Shown: positions 34,596 to 44,533, numbered from the stretch's first letter. The stretch: DNA of 64,000 bases from Pseudomonas bubulae (GCF_037023725.1 NZ_CP146077.1:3943001-4007000); one strand, 5' to 3'. Program-made: numbers and translations. Notes: generated by a model from the sequence alone, not told the origin.

Positions 34596-35525
34596 GTGAG
34601 CGCTGACTACCCACGCGACCTGATTGGTTACGGTCCAAACCCTCCACATCCGCATTGGCCGGGCAACGCCCGCATCGCCCTGTCTTTTGTTCTCAATTAC
34701 GAAGAAGGCGGCGAGCGCAACATCCTGCACGGTGACAAGGAGTCTGAAGCCTTTCTGTCGGAAATGGTCTCAGCCCAACCATTGCAGGGCGAGCGCAACA
34801 TGAGCATGGAGTCGCTGTATGAGTACGGCAGCCGTGCAGGCGTGTGGCGCATCCTCAAGCTGTTTCGCGAGTTCGATATTCCGCTCACGGTGTTTGCCGT
34901 GGCAATGGCCGCCCAGCGCCATCCGGATGTGATCCGCGCCATGGTCGAGGCCGGGCACGAGATCTGCAGCCACGGTTATCGCTGGATCGACTACCAGTAC
35001 ATGGATGAAGCGCAAGAGCGTGAACACATGCTCGAAGCCATCCGCATCCTCACCGAAATCAGCGGCGAACGCCCGCTGGGCTGGTACACCGGCCGCACCG
35101 GTCCCAACACCCGGCGCCTGGTGATGGAAGAAGGCGGCTTTTTGTACGACTGCGATACCTATGACGACGACCTGCCCTACTGGGAACCCAACAATCCCAC
35201 CGGCAAACCGCATCTGGTGATCCCCTATACCCTGGATACCAATGACATGCGCTTTACCCAGGTGCAGGGCTTCAACACCGGCGAGCAATTTTTCCAGTAC
35301 CTCAAGGATGCTTTCGATGTGCTGTACGCCGAAGGCGCAGAGTCGCCGAAGATGCTTTCCATCGGCCTGCATTGCCGCCTCATTGGCCGCCCTGCGCGCC
35401 TGGCCGCCCTCAAGCGTTTCATTGAGTACGCCAAGGGCCACGAACAGGTCTGGTTCACCCGCCGCGTGGACATTGCCCGCCACTGGCACGCCACCCACCC
35501 TTTTGTTGCCGAGACCGCCAAATGA
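34596..35525 (+). CDS. puuE: PuuE-type allantoinase (polysaccharide deacetylase family)
   Basis: 309 residues. Hydrolyses allantoin to allantoate with a NodB-like fold, unrelated to the amidohydrolase AllB. The N-terminus MSADYPRDLIGYGPNPPHPHWPGNARIALSFVLNYEEGGE and the LGWYTGRTGPNTRRLVMEEGGFLYDCDTYDDDLPYW segment are diagnostic. GTG 34596 has AAGGAAG upstream and gives the family start. First gene of puuE-uraD-alc-allA-puuD. Confidence 0.96.
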   Translation: MSADYPRDLIGYGPNPPHPHWPGNARIALSFVLNYEEGGERNILHGDKESEAFLSEMVSAQPLQGERNMSMESLYEYGSRAGVWRILKLFREFDIPLTVFAVAMAAQRHPDVIRAMVEAGHEICSHGYRWIDYQYMDEAQEREHMLEAIRILTEISGERPLGWYTGRTGPNTRRLVMEEGGFLYDCDTYDDDLPYWEPNNPTGKPHLVIPYTLDTNDMRFTQVQGFNTGEQFFQYLKDAFDVLYAEGAESPKMLSIGLHCRLIGRPARLAALKRFIEYAKGHEQVWFTRRVDIARHWHATHPFVAETAK

Positions 35526-36037
35526 GCGCCTTCAAGACCCTCAAGCCTTCACAACTGAGCCGTGAAGCCTTCGTGGCGGCTTTTGCCGATATCTACGAAC
35601 ACTCGCCCTGGGTTGCCGAAAAGGCCTACGACCTGGGCCTGGACAGCAGCGTCGACCAGATCGAAACCCTGCACCAGCGCATGAGTGACATTTTGTTGAG
35701 CGCCGATCACGCCAGCCAGCTGGCATTGATCAACGCTCACCCTGACCTGGCCGGCAAAGCAGCCGTCCAGGGCCAACTGACCGAAGCCAGCACCAATGAA
35801 CAGGCTGGCGCCGGTATTCACCAATGCACGGCCGAAGAGTTTCAACGCTTCACCGAGCTGAACGAGGCCTACAAAGCCAAGTTCAAGTTTCCCTTCATCA
35901 TGGCGGTAAAAGGCAGCGACCGGCACCAGATCCTCGCCGCGTTCGAAACCCGCATCCATAACCCGGCAGACGTCGAGTTCAAGTGCGCGTTGGCAGAAAT
36001 CAACAAGATCGCCCTGTTCCGATTACTCCAGCTCTAA
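35522..36037 (+). CDS. uraD: OHCU decarboxylase
   Basis: 171 residues. Converts 2-oxo-4-hydroxy-4-carboxy-5-ureidoimidazoline to S-allantoin. Catalytic His in LINAHPDLAGKAAVQGQLTEAST; KFKFPFIMAVKGSDRHQILAAFE is conserved. It overlaps the puuE stop by 4 bases (ATGA). Confidence 0.96.
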   Translation: MSAFKTLKPSQLSREAFVAAFADIYEHSPWVAEKAYDLGLDSSVDQIETLHQRMSDILLSADHASQLALINAHPDLAGKAAVQGQLTEASTNEQAGAGIHQCTAEEFQRFTELNEAYKAKFKFPFIMAVKGSDRHQILAAFETRIHNPADVEFKCALAEINKIALFRLLQL

Positions 36038-36098
36038 GCCGAACCGGCACCCGCCGATGACGCATCTCCAGCCACTCATTTAAAGGCAGACAAGAAGA

Positions 36099-37094
36099 AT
36101 GAAAGCTTACGCCGTACCTTTCGAGAAGTTCGTCAACCTGGCCGATGCCCGCCTGGGCACCAAAATCGTTTCGGTAACCGATGACTGGTTTGCCGACGCC
36201 AACCGCATGTTCCAGCCGACCCCGGCCGTATGGAAGGAGGGCGTTTTCGATGACAACGGCAAGTGGATGGACGGCTGGGAGTCCCGCCGCAAGCGCTTCG
36301 AAGGCTATGACAGTGCCGTCATCCGTCTTGGCGTTCCGGGCTCGATCAAGGGTGTGGACATCGACACTTCATTCTTCACCGGCAACTTTCCACCATCGGC
36401 CTCGCTGGAAGCCTGCTTCCTGGCCTCGGGCGAACCGAATGAAAACACCCAGTGGGTGGAAGTACTGTCGGCCGTCGAGCTGCAGGGCAACAGCCATCAC
36501 TACCACGAAATCAACAATGACCAGGCCTTCAGCCACCTGCGCTTCAACATTTTCCCGGATGGCGGCGTAGCGCGTCTGCGCGTGTACGGCGTGCCGTTCC
36601 GTGACTGGTCGGCAGTAGGCGACAACGAGCAGGTCGATCTGGCCGCAGCTCTCAACGGTGGCCGCGCCCTCGCCTGCTCCGACGAACACTTCGGACGCAT
36701 GAGCAACATCCTCAACCCTGGCCGCGGCATCAATATGGGCGATGGCTGGGAAACCGCACGTCGTCGTACCCCGGGCAATGACTGGGTCATCGTCGCGCTG
36801 GGCCACCCGGGCGAGATCGAAAAAATCATCGTCGACACCCTGCACTTCAAGGGCAACTACCCGGACAGCTGCTCGATCCAGGGCGCGTACGTCAAGGGCG
36901 GTACCGACAGCCAGATCGAAACCCAGTCGCTGTTCTGGCGTGAACTGCTGCCGAGCCAAAAAATGGAAATGCACGCTGAACACACCTACAGCGAGCAACT
37001 GAAAAACCTCGGCCCGATCACCCACATTCGCCTCAACCTGTTCCCGGATGGTGGTGTAAGCCGCATCCGCGTATTGGGCAAAGTCGCCAAATAA
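36099..37094 (+). CDS. alc: Allantoicase
   Basis: 331 residues. Hydrolyses allantoate to ureidoglycolate and urea. Two homologous jelly-roll halves are visible: [42 protein letters not shown], and [42 protein letters not shown]. Each is followed by a [24 protein letters not shown] end. It lies 61 bases after uraD. Confidence 0.97.
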   Translation: MKAYAVPFEKFVNLADARLGTKIVSVTDDWFADANRMFQPTPAVWKEGVFDDNGKWMDGWESRRKRFEGYDSAVIRLGVPGSIKGVDIDTSFFTGNFPPSASLEACFLASGEPNENTQWVEVLSAVELQGNSHHYHEINNDQAFSHLRFNIFPDGGVARLRVYGVPFRDWSAVGDNEQVDLAAALNGGRALACSDEHFGRMSNILNPGRGINMGDGWETARRRTPGNDWVIVALGHPGEIEKIIVDTLHFKGNYPDSCSIQGAYVKGGTDSQIETQSLFWRELLPSQKMEMHAEHTYSEQLKNLGPITHIRLNLFPDGGVSRIRVLGKVAK

Positions 37095-37106
37095 GCGCTG
37101 CACCCA

Positions 37107-37173
37107 GCGCGGGCAAGTTCGCTCCCACATTTGAAATGTATTCATTCTGTGGGAGCGGGGTTACCCGCGATAG
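37107..37173. repeat. REP doublet between alc and allA
   Basis: GCGCGGGCAAGTTCGCTCCCACA and CTGTGGGAGCGGGGTTACCCGCG in inverted orientation, inside the purine operon, where it may adjust mRNA stability. Confidence 0.88.
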
Positions 37174-37215
37174 CGACAAAACTGACACCACAGAAACCCG
37201 AATAAGAAGACCACC

Positions 37216-37719
37216 ATGCGCACATTGATGATTGAACCTCTGACCAAAGAAGCCTTCGCCCCTTTCGGTGACGTGATTGAAACCGATGGCAGCGACCACT
37301 TCATGATCAATAACGGTTCGACCATGCGCTTTCACCGTCTGGCCGAGGTCGAAACGGCTACGCCAGAGGACAAGGCGATCATCAGCATTTTCCGCGCCGA
37401 GGCGCAGGACATGCCATTTACCGTACGCATGCTGGAGCGCCATCCGCTGGGCAGCCAGGCTTTTATACCGCTGCTCGGCAACCCCTTTCTGATCGTGGTC
37501 GCGCCCGTTGGCGATGAACCTGTATCGGACCTGGTCCGCGCCTTTGTCAGTAATGGCAGGCAGGGCATCAATTACCATCGCGGCGTCTGGCACCACCCGG
37601 TGCTGACGATCGAAAAGCGGGATGACTTCCTGGTGGTTGATCGCAGTGGCAGCGGTAATAACTGCGATGAGCATTTCTTTAAAGAGGATCAGTTGCTGTT
37701 CCTCGCCCCCCACCAATAA
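37216..37719 (+). CDS. allA: Ureidoglycolate lyase
   Basis: 167-residue cupin. Cleaves ureidoglycolate to glyoxylate and urea. MIEPLTKEAFAPFGDVIE, the RMLERHPLGSQAFIPL cupin motif and GINYHRGVWHHPVLTI are family hallmarks. The glyoxylate it releases is the substrate of Gcl, encoded 10 kb to the right. Confidence 0.96.
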   Translation: MRTLMIEPLTKEAFAPFGDVIETDGSDHFMINNGSTMRFHRLAEVETATPEDKAIISIFRAEAQDMPFTVRMLERHPLGSQAFIPLLGNPFLIVVAPVGDEPVSDLVRAFVSNGRQGINYHRGVWHHPVLTIEKRDDFLVVDRSGSGNNCDEHFFKEDQLLFLAPHQ

Positions 37720-37767
37720 GAGAAGGTCCAACACTCACAAAAGAGTGACGGGCAAGAGGTAAAGACT

Positions 37768-39057
37768 GTGGAAGCACATCTAATGGAATGGCTGAATCTG
37801 AGCGTGCGCTGGATTCATATGATTACCGGTGTGGCCTGGATTGGCGCGTCGTTTTATTTCGTCTGGCTGGAGAACAACCTTAACCGGGCCAACCCCAAGG
37901 ATGGCCTTGCTGGCGATCTATGGGCGATTCACGGCGGCGGTATTTACCACCTCGAAAAATACAAACTGGCCCCACCCACCATGCCGGAAAACCTGCACTG
38001 GTTTAAATGGGAAGCCTATTTCACCTGGATGTCGGGCATCGCCCTGCTCTGTCTGGTGTTCTACTTCAACCCCGCGCTGTACCTGATTGCTCCAGGCAGC
38101 AGCATGAGCGGCCCTGAAGCGGTTGCCATCGGTATCGGCTCGCTGATTGCCGGCTGGTTCGTTTACGACTTTCTGTGCGACTCCGCCCTGGGCAAACGCC
38201 CGGCGTTGCTCGGTTTCGTCCTGTTTGTGCTGCTGGTTGCAGCAGCGTTCGGCCTGAGCAAAGTGTTCAGCGGGCGCGGTGCCTACCTGCACGTGGGCGC
38301 CATTATCGGCACCATCATGGTCGGGAACGTATTCCGCACCATCATGCCGGCACAACGTGCCCTGGTAGCCGCGATCAAGGAAGGCCGCAGCCCTGACCCG
38401 GCACTGCCGGCCAAAGGCCTGCTGCGTTCGCGACACAACAACTACTTCACCTTGCCGGTGCTGTTCATCATGATCAGCAACCACTTCCCGAGCACCTATG
38501 GCAGCCAGTACAACTGGTTGATCCTGGCCGGGATTGCGGTGCTGGCAGTGCTGGTACGTCACTACTTCAACACCCGCCACGACAGCCACAAATATGCCTG
38601 GACCCTGCCGGTCGCAGCCCTGGGCATGATTTGCCTGGCTTACGTTACCGGTCCAAAGCCTGTGTCGACAGCGCCAGAAACCGCCAAGGTGATCAAGTAC
38701 CAACCGCTGCCGGAAACCGCCCTGGGCGGCGTCAAGGCTGCAGATGCTCCGCCAGCGGCACCGGCACAGGCACCCGCGGCAGCGCCAGTGGCCACCGTCG
38801 ATTTTGAACAAGTCCACAAGGTGATCCAGGAGCGCTGCACGGTCTGTCATTCCGCCACCCCCAGCAGCCCGTTGTTCAGTGCGGCTCCGGCAGGCGTGAT
38901 GTTCGACACCGCGCAACAGATCCAGCTGATGGCCCCGCGCATTCAGGCTCAGGCCGTTGTCACGCCGATCATGCCGCTGGGCAACATCACGCAAATGACG
39001 CAACAGGAGCGCGACCTGGTCGGCGCCTGGATCAATGCAGGGGCACGGACCAACTGA
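37768..39057 (+). CDS. puuD: Membrane urate oxidase PuuD with C-terminal cytochrome c domain
   Basis: 429 residues. Oxidises urate to 5-hydroxyisourate. About eight membrane helices (20-300, starting LNLSVRWIHMITGVAWIGASFYFVWLENNL) form the PuuD domain. A proline/alanine linker (about 325-350) leads to a cytochrome c domain with heme motif CTVCH. Electrons therefore go to the respiratory chain rather than making hydrogen peroxide as in soluble uricase. GTG 37768 with AAGAGG upstream. It depends on the cytochrome c maturation system, part of which is encoded at 60.8-64 kb. Confidence 0.95.
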   Translation: MEAHLMEWLNLSVRWIHMITGVAWIGASFYFVWLENNLNRANPKDGLAGDLWAIHGGGIYHLEKYKLAPPTMPENLHWFKWEAYFTWMSGIALLCLVFYFNPALYLIAPGSSMSGPEAVAIGIGSLIAGWFVYDFLCDSALGKRPALLGFVLFVLLVAAAFGLSKVFSGRGAYLHVGAIIGTIMVGNVFRTIMPAQRALVAAIKEGRSPDPALPAKGLLRSRHNNYFTLPVLFIMISNHFPSTYGSQYNWLILAGIAVLAVLVRHYFNTRHDSHKYAWTLPVAALGMICLAYVTGPKPVSTAPETAKVIKYQPLPETALGGVKAADAPPAAPAQAPAAAPVATVDFEQVHKVIQERCTVCHSATPSSPLFSAAPAGVMFDTAQQIQLMAPRIQAQAVVTPIMPLGNITQMTQQERDLVGAWINAGARTN

Positions 39058-39141
39058 CGCACCGCCTTTGCGGTCGCAGCCCCGCTGCGGCCGCAAGAAC
39101 ACACCACTAGCTCACAACAATAAAAATGACCGAGGTGTTGC

Positions 39142-40506
39142 ATGTCCGATTTAACCGAACCGCGCATACCCGCCGTGACCGCCCCGCCCCCGCTGGCGCG
39201 GCTACCCATGCTGCAACTGATCCTGGTCGGTTTGCAGCATGTGCTGCTGATGTATGGCGGCGCCGTGGCCGTGCCGCTGATCATCGGACAGGCTGCAGGC
39301 CTGAGTCGTGAAGAGATCGCGTTTCTGATCAACGCCGACCTGCTGGTGGCGGGTGTCGCTACCATCGTGCAGTCGATGGGTATCGGCCCCATGGGTATTC
39401 GCATGCCGGTCATGATGGGCGCCAGCTTTGCCGCCGTTGGCAGCATGGTGGCAATGGCCGGGATGCCGGGTATCGGCTTGACCGGGATCTTCGGTGCGAC
39501 CATCGCCGCGGGCTTTTTCGGAATGATCATTGCGCCATTTATGTCCAAGGTGGTGCGCTTCTTTCCTCCCCTGGTCACCGGTACTGTCATCACTTCGATC
39601 GGCCTGTCGCTGTTCCCCGTTGCGGTCAACTGGGCCGGTGGCGGCAGTGCTGCGGCGCAATTCGGCTCGCCGGTGTACCTGGCCATCGCGGCTCTGGTGC
39701 TGGGCACCATCCTGCTGATCAACCGCTTTATGCGCGGCTTCTGGGTCAATGTGTCGGTCTTGATCGGCATGGCCCTGGGCTATGTGCTGTCAGGCGCCAT
39801 CGGCATGGTCGACCTCTCCGGGCTGGACAATACGCCGTGGTTCCAGGTTGTCACCCCCTTGCACTTCGGCATGCCGGAGTTTCATTTGGCACCGATTCTT
39901 TCAATGTGCCTGGTGGTGGTGATTATTTTTGTCGAGTCCACCGGGATGTTCCTGGCGCTGGGCAAAATCACCGATCAGGAAGTCACCCCGCGCATGCTGC
40001 GTCGCGGTTTGCTGTGTGACGCAGGCGCTTCTTTTATCGCCGGTTTTTTCAACACCTTCACCCACTCCTCCTTCGCCCAGAACATTGGCCTGGTGCAAAT
40101 GACCGGCGTGCGTTGCCGCTCGGTAACCATCATGGCCGGTATCTTCCTGATCACCCTCAGCCTGCTGCCGAAAGCGGCGTACCTGGTGGCCTCGATTCCG
40201 CCTGCAGTGTTGGGTGGCGCCGCCATTGCCATGTTCGGCATGGTCGCGGCAACCGGGATCAAGATCCTCCAGGAAGCCGACATCGCCGACCGCCGCAATC
40301 AGTTGCTGGTGGCCGTGAGCATCGGCATGGGCCTGATCCCGGTGGTGCGTCCTGAGTTTTTCGCCCACCTGCCACTGTGGATGGACCCCATCACCCACAG
40401 CGGTATCGCCATGGCCGCTGTCAGCGCGGTGTGCCTGAACCTGATGTTCAATGTGCTGGGCGGTTCCGAACGCGCAGCCATGAGCGGGCATGTGCACCAG
40501 CACTGA
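39142..40506 (+). CDS. NCS2 permease, urate/xanthine type
   Basis: 454 residues, 14 membrane segments. PMLQLILVGLQHVLLMYGGAVAVPLIIG is the NAT/NCS2 N-terminus, VESTGMFLALGKIT and FNTFTHSSFAQNIGLVQMTGVRCRSV are the substrate-site and signature motifs (QNxGxxxxT). The position after puuD points to urate or xanthine. About 85 bases after puuD, same operon. Confidence 0.94.
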   Translation: MSDLTEPRIPAVTAPPPLARLPMLQLILVGLQHVLLMYGGAVAVPLIIGQAAGLSREEIAFLINADLLVAGVATIVQSMGIGPMGIRMPVMMGASFAAVGSMVAMAGMPGIGLTGIFGATIAAGFFGMIIAPFMSKVVRFFPPLVTGTVITSIGLSLFPVAVNWAGGGSAAAQFGSPVYLAIAALVLGTILLINRFMRGFWVNVSVLIGMALGYVLSGAIGMVDLSGLDNTPWFQVVTPLHFGMPEFHLAPILSMCLVVVIIFVESTGMFLALGKITDQEVTPRMLRRGLLCDAGASFIAGFFNTFTHSSFAQNIGLVQMTGVRCRSVTIMAGIFLITLSLLPKAAYLVASIPPAVLGGAAIAMFGMVAATGIKILQEADIADRRNQLLVAVSIGMGLIPVVRPEFFAHLPLWMDPITHSGIAMAAVSAVCLNLMFNVLGGSERAAMSGHVHQH

Positions 40507-40525
40507 GCCCTGACCCTCACCCCAA

Positions 40526-40546
40526 CCCTCTCCCCAAGGGAGAGGG
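40526..40546. terminator. Hairpin after the urate permease gene
   Basis: CCCTCTCCC, loop CAA, GGGAGAGGG. No T tract; a similar element separates gcl and hyi at 49427. It may act as an mRNA 3' end or intra-operon stabiliser. Confidence 0.6.
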
Positions 40547-40597
40547 CTAGGGAGAGGGGCTCTCGCTTTACAAAAACAATAAAAAAGGGAGTTACCC

Positions 40598-41383
40598 ATG
40601 AAGTGCAAACACTGGGGCGTCACGCTCGCAGGTGGACTTTTGGCTGCCAGCCAGACAATGGCCGGGGACCTGTTTTTATGGCAAACCAACAGCCTGACCT
40701 ACCTGTACGGCAAGAACTTCGCGATCAACCCGTCGATCCAGCAAACCGTCACTTTCGAACATGCGGACAAATGGAAGTACGGCGACAACTTCCTGTTTGT
40801 CGACCGGATTTTCTACAACGGCAAAGAAGACCCCAACAAAGGCCCGCACACCTATTACGGCGAGTTCAGCCCGCGCCTGTCGTTCGGCAAGATCTTCGAC
40901 CGCAAATTCGAATATGGCCCGATCAAGGACGTGCTGCTGGCCATGACCTATGAATATGGCGAAGGCGACAGCGAGGCCTACCTGATCGGCCCGGGCTTTG
41001 ATCTGGCGGTACCGGGCTTCAACTACTTCACCCTCAACTTCTATCGCCGCCATACCGAGGGCCCACGCCCTGGCACCGGGGTCTGGCAGATCACTCCGTC
41101 GTTTTCCTACACCATCCCCCTGGGCCGCTCCAACGTGTTGATCGACGGATATATGGACTGGGTGGTGGACAACGACCAGAACTCACGCGGCACCTACCAC
41201 TCCAATCTGCACTTCAACCCACAGATCAAATATGACCTGGGCAAGGCCCTGAACCTGGGTGAAAAACAGCTCTATGTCGGGATTGAATACAGCTACTGGA
41301 AGGACAAGTACGGCATCGAAAGCAGCAGCCGTCTTGATACCAACCAGAACACCGCCAGTGCCCTGATCAAAGTCCACTTCTAA
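40598..41383 (+). CDS. OmpK/Tsx-type outer membrane channel, copy 1
   Basis: 261 residues. Signal peptide (cleaved near TMA, residue 22), then a 12-strand-type beta barrel of the nucleoside-specific channel family: GDLFLWQTNSLTYLYGKNF, the alternating strands and the final FHV-like end VHF. Likely lets purines or nucleosides through the outer membrane. It lies 92 bases after the urate permease, with GGGAG before the ATG. Confidence 0.93.
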   Translation: MKCKHWGVTLAGGLLAASQTMAGDLFLWQTNSLTYLYGKNFAINPSIQQTVTFEHADKWKYGDNFLFVDRIFYNGKEDPNKGPHTYYGEFSPRLSFGKIFDRKFEYGPIKDVLLAMTYEYGEGDSEAYLIGPGFDLAVPGFNYFTLNFYRRHTEGPRPGTGVWQITPSFSYTIPLGRSNVLIDGYMDWVVDNDQNSRGTYHSNLHFNPQIKYDLGKALNLGEKQLYVGIEYSYWKDKYGIESSSRLDTNQNTASALIKVHF

Positions 41384-41742
41384 GCTCTAGACTGTGCATG
41401 CTCTGTTATTGCCCGCCCTGGGCTTTAACAGAGCGCTTGAGTGCACGCGCCAGAGCCCGTATCCTGCGCGCCCGCTTAAACGCGACGTTTTTCAAAGCTG
41501 ACTTTAAAGCCAACTTTTGCCTTTATATCAAAGGTTTACGGCCTGCCTGCCGCCCCCTGCACTCAACTGCCAACGCGCAGTCGAGGGTTTATTCATGGCT
41601 ATAAAACAGGTATGGCCCCGAACTTGCTAAAAGCACTGAAGCTGACCGTAAAGGCAACTTTTAAAACCATGAACCAAGGCGCCACAACAGAGCGCCACGT
41701 TCGCACTACTTGCACAACTTTCTATATTTTGGAGCTAACCGA
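41384..41742. other. Spacer between the two porin genes with a hairpin
   Basis: 359 bases. CTCTGTTA (41401-41408) pairs with TAACAGAG (41426-41433) around an inner GCCC/GGGC stem, a probable terminator of copy 1. Copy 2 therefore likely has its own promoter in 41600-41740. No gene supported. Confidence 0.6.
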
Positions 41743-42528
41743 ATGAAGCGCACACTTACCGGCCTGATGCTTGCGGGGAGCATGCTGGGCGGGGCTCCGG
41801 CAGTCGCCGGCGACCTGCTGCAATGGCAAACCAACAGCCTGACTTACTTGTACGGCAAGGACTTCCAGGTCAATCCAAAAATTCAGCAGACCATGACCTT
41901 CGAGCATGCTGACAGCTGGAAGTACGGTGACAACTTCTTCTTCCTTGACCGTATCTTTTACAACGGCAAGAAAGACGGCAACGTCGGCCCGAACACCTAC
42001 TACGGTGAATTCACCCCGCGTTTGTCGTTCGGCAAGATCTTCGACCAGAAGTTTGAATTCGGCCCGATCAAAGACGTGCTGCTGGCCATGACTTACGAGT
42101 TTGGCGAAGGCGATACCGATGCCTACCTGATCGGTCCGGGTTTCGACCTGAACGTGCCGGGCTTTGACTACTTCCAGCTGAACTTCTACCAGCGCTTCCC
42201 GGAAGGTAGCCGCGCCGGCAAAGGTGTGTGGCAGATCACCCCGGTGTGGTCCTACACCCTGCCCCTGGGCAACTCCGATGTGCTGATCGACGGCTACATG
42301 GACTGGGTGGTCGACAACGACCAGAACTCACGCGGCACCTACCACGCCAACCTGCACTTCAACCCGCAGGTTAAATATGACCTGGGCAAGGCCCTGAGCT
42401 GGAGCGCCAAGCAACTGTATGTCGGTGTGGAATACGACTACTGGAAAAACAAGTACGGCATCGAAGACAGCGGCGCGTTCAAGACCAATCAGAACACCAC
42501 CAGCCTGCTGATCAAGTACCACTTCTGA
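41743..42528 (+). CDS. OmpK/Tsx-type outer membrane channel, copy 2
   Basis: 261 residues, same length as copy 1 and nearly collinear with it (QWQTNSLTYLYGKDF, MDWVVDNDQNSRGTYHANLHFNPQ). Signal peptide MKRTLTGLMLAGSMLGGAPA. ATG 41743 with GGAG 9 bases upstream. Tandem duplicate; the differences cluster in putative loops (SRAGKGVW against PRPGTGVW, SWSAKQLY against NLGEKQLY), which suggests different substrates. Confidence 0.93.
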   Translation: MKRTLTGLMLAGSMLGGAPAVAGDLLQWQTNSLTYLYGKDFQVNPKIQQTMTFEHADSWKYGDNFFFLDRIFYNGKKDGNVGPNTYYGEFTPRLSFGKIFDQKFEFGPIKDVLLAMTYEFGEGDTDAYLIGPGFDLNVPGFDYFQLNFYQRFPEGSRAGKGVWQITPVWSYTLPLGNSDVLIDGYMDWVVDNDQNSRGTYHANLHFNPQVKYDLGKALSWSAKQLYVGVEYDYWKNKYGIEDSGAFKTNQNTTSLLIKYHF

Positions 42529-42547
42529 TGCACGGGCCCGGGCCGCG

Positions 42548-43150
42548 TCAGCGCGGCTCAGGCACCCGCAGCAAACCGCGCAGCATCAGGTCCAGGCTGT
42601 CCAGCGCAGCGGCCAGACGCTGCGGCGGGTTGTCGGCCTCGGCAATCCAGAACGACGCATCCATCAGCCCGCCCTGAATCAGACGCGCCAGCGCCTCGGG
42701 ATCGGTGCGTTGAATCACCTCGGTGTCCATCAGCCCCTGCAGCATCGACGCCATCGACAGGCAGCACACCGACTGGGTGTTCTGCACATATTGCGAGCCC
42801 AGCACCGAAGGCGCATCGCGCAACAGAATGCGCTGTACCTCAACTTGCAGGGCCATCTCCAGATACAGCCGGCACTGATCCTTAAACCCTTGCCAATGGC
42901 TGTCCGCCTGCTCAAACACCTGCGCCAGCTGCGCATCCAGCTCGGCATCGATCTGCTGGGCCACGGCCTTGAACAAGCCTTTCTTGTCGCCAAAATGGTG
43001 GTACAACGCGCCACGCGTCAGCCCGACCGAAGCCGTCAATTCGTCCATCGATGTCCGGGCATAGCCCACCGTACTGAATGCCAGGCGAGCCGCCTCAAGC
43101 AGCTTGCCACGGGTTTCTTCGATCATTTGCGACCGCGCTTTGGGCGCCAT
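42548..43150 (-). CDS. TetR family regulator
   Basis: 200 residues. N-terminal HTH (KLLEAARLAFSTVGYARTSMDELTASVGLTRGALYHHFGDKKGLF). ATG 43150 (MAPKARSQMIEETRG) is chosen for the AAAGG upstream and family length. Divergent from an MFS gene, with three CATACG-type palindromes in the 180-base gap; probably represses the transporter and itself. Confidence 0.93.
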   Translation of the reverse strand: MAPKARSQMIEETRGKLLEAARLAFSTVGYARTSMDELTASVGLTRGALYHHFGDKKGLFKAVAQQIDAELDAQLAQVFEQADSHWQGFKDQCRLYLEMALQVEVQRILLRDAPSVLGSQYVQNTQSVCCLSMASMLQGLMDTEVIQRTDPEALARLIQGGLMDASFWIAEADNPPQRLAAALDSLDLMLRGLLRVPEPR

Positions 43151-43170
43151 GCCTTTCACCTTTATTTTTG

Positions 43171-43187
43171 GATACGCGACGTATGTT
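43171..43187. promoter_or_regulatory. TetR operator 1
   Basis: GATACGCGACGTATGTT: imperfect copy of the ACATACGnnnCGTATGT palindrome, 20 bases from the tetR start. Confidence 0.65.
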
Positions 43188-43192
43188 AATTG

Positions 43193-43210
43193 ACATACGC
43201 TGTGTATGCG
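43193..43210. promoter_or_regulatory. TetR operator 2
   Basis: ACATACGCTGTGTATGCG: CATAC/GTATG half-sites. Confidence 0.65.
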
Positions 43211-43219
43211 TATATTTCT

Positions 43220-43236
43220 ACATACGCCGCGTATGT
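43220..43236. promoter_or_regulatory. TetR operator 3
   Basis: ACATACGCCGCGTATGT: perfect ACATACG/CGTATGT palindrome. The three sites lie 22-27 bases apart. Confidence 0.75.
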
Positions 43237-43260
43237 GATTACCGGCACTTACACATTCCC

Positions 43261-43297
43261 GTAGCAGCTGCCCAAGGCTGCGTTCGACAGCTGCTAC
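43261..43297. repeat. Small inverted repeat, GTAGCAGCTG class
   Basis: GTAGCAGCTG and CAGCTGCTAC, perfect 10-bp arms around 17 bases that include GGCTGCGTTCG, as in the 33647 element. Confidence 0.88.
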
Positions 43298-43330
43298 GAA
43301 AGCAATCCCCAACACTGTTCCGGAGCTTGT

Positions 43331-44533
43331 ATGGCCAACCCCTATCGCGAGATTTTCAGCGCCCCCGGCACCAAGGCTTTCAGCGGTGCGGGCCTGATCG
43401 CGCGGATGCCGATCTCAATGGTCGGCATCGGCATCATCACCATGCTGGCGCAACTGCAAGGTTCCTATTGGCTGGCCGGTGGCGTAGCCGCCACCTTTGC
43501 CCTGGCCACAGCCCTGCTGGCTCCGCAGATTTCACGCTGGGTCGACCGCTACGGCCAGAGCCGCATCCTGCCCGGTGTCACCGCCATTGGCGTCAGCGCC
43601 TTGCTGGCCTTGCTGCTGTGCAGTCATTTTGGCGCGCCGGACTGGACGCTGTTTGTGTTCGCCGCCCTGTCGGGCTGCATGCCGAGCATGTCGGCAATGG
43701 TGCGGGCACGCTGGACCGAGCTGTATCGCGGCTCGCCCAAACTGCATACGGCGTTCTCGTTCGAGTCGGTACTCGATGAAGTGAGCTTTATTATCGGCCC
43801 GCCGATTTCCGTGGGCCTGAGTGTGGCGCTGTTCCCCCAGGCCGGACCACTGGCGGCAGCCATCCTGCTGGCCATCGGCGTCAGCGTGTTTGTGCTGCAA
43901 CGCAGCACCGAACCACCGGTACACCCGCGTAGCAGCGAGCACCAGGGCACAGTTTTACGCCAGGGCGCCGTGGTGGTTTTGCTGTTGGCCCTGCTTGGGC
44001 TGGGCACGATTGTGGGAACGGTGGATGTGGTTAGCGTGGCCTTTGCCCAGCATCAGGGCCAACCGGCTGCCGCAAGCATTGTATTGTCGATGTACGCCTT
44101 GGGATCGTGCGCTGCCGGGCTGGTGTTCGGCATGCTCAAGTTGAACATGCCGCTGCCCAGGCTGTTTGTGCTCGGCGCCCTGGCCACCTCCATCACCATG
44201 GTGCCGCTGCTGTGGGCCGACAGCATCGCCACCCTGGCCGTGGGCATGCTGATCGCCGGGCTGTTTTTTGCCCCCACCCTGATCACCGCCATGGGCCTGG
44301 TGGAAAACATTGTCCCACCTGCCAAGCTGACTGAAGGCCTGACCTGGATGATCACCGGTCTGGGCATGGGCGTGGCCCTCGGTGCGGTACTCGGCGGCTG
44401 GGTGGTGGACGCGTACGGCGCCCAGGCCGGTTTTAGCGTGTCGCTGGCCGCCGGCGGCGTCATGCTGCTGTTCGCGGTGCTGGGCTATCGATTGCTGCAG
44501 GACAGTACCCTGCCCCGCGCCGTCGCGGCCTAG
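43331..44533 (+). CDS. MFS transporter
   Basis: 400 residues, 12 membrane helices. The N-terminal half has the short MFS loop ([17 protein letters not shown]) and [18 protein letters not shown]. Divergent from the TetR gene, so probably an efflux pump induced by the regulator's ligand. Its end overlaps the convergent DUF808 gene by 4 bases. Confidence 0.9.
   Translation: MANPYREIFSAPGTKAFSGAGLIARMPISMVGIGIITMLAQLQGSYWLAGGVAATFALATALLAPQISRWVDRYGQSRILPGVTAIGVSALLALLLCSHFGAPDWTLFVFAALSGCMPSMSAMVRARWTELYRGSPKLHTAFSFESVLDEVSFIIGPPISVGLSVALFPQAGPLAAAILLAIGVSVFVLQRSTEPPVHPRSSEHQGTVLRQGAVVVLLLALLGLGTIVGTVDVVSVAFAQHQGQPAAASIVLSMYALGSCAAGLVFGMLKLNMPLPRLFVLGALATSITMVPLLWADSIATLAVGMLIAGLFFAPTLITAMGLVENIVPPAKLTEGLTWMITGLGMGVALGAVLGGWVVDAYGAQAGFSVSLAAGGVMLLFAVLGYRLLQDSTLPRAVAA

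Noticed and set aside
41398..41604. 68-residue open frame between the two porin genes
   Set aside because: It starts in a hairpin, has no ribosome binding site and matches no family.
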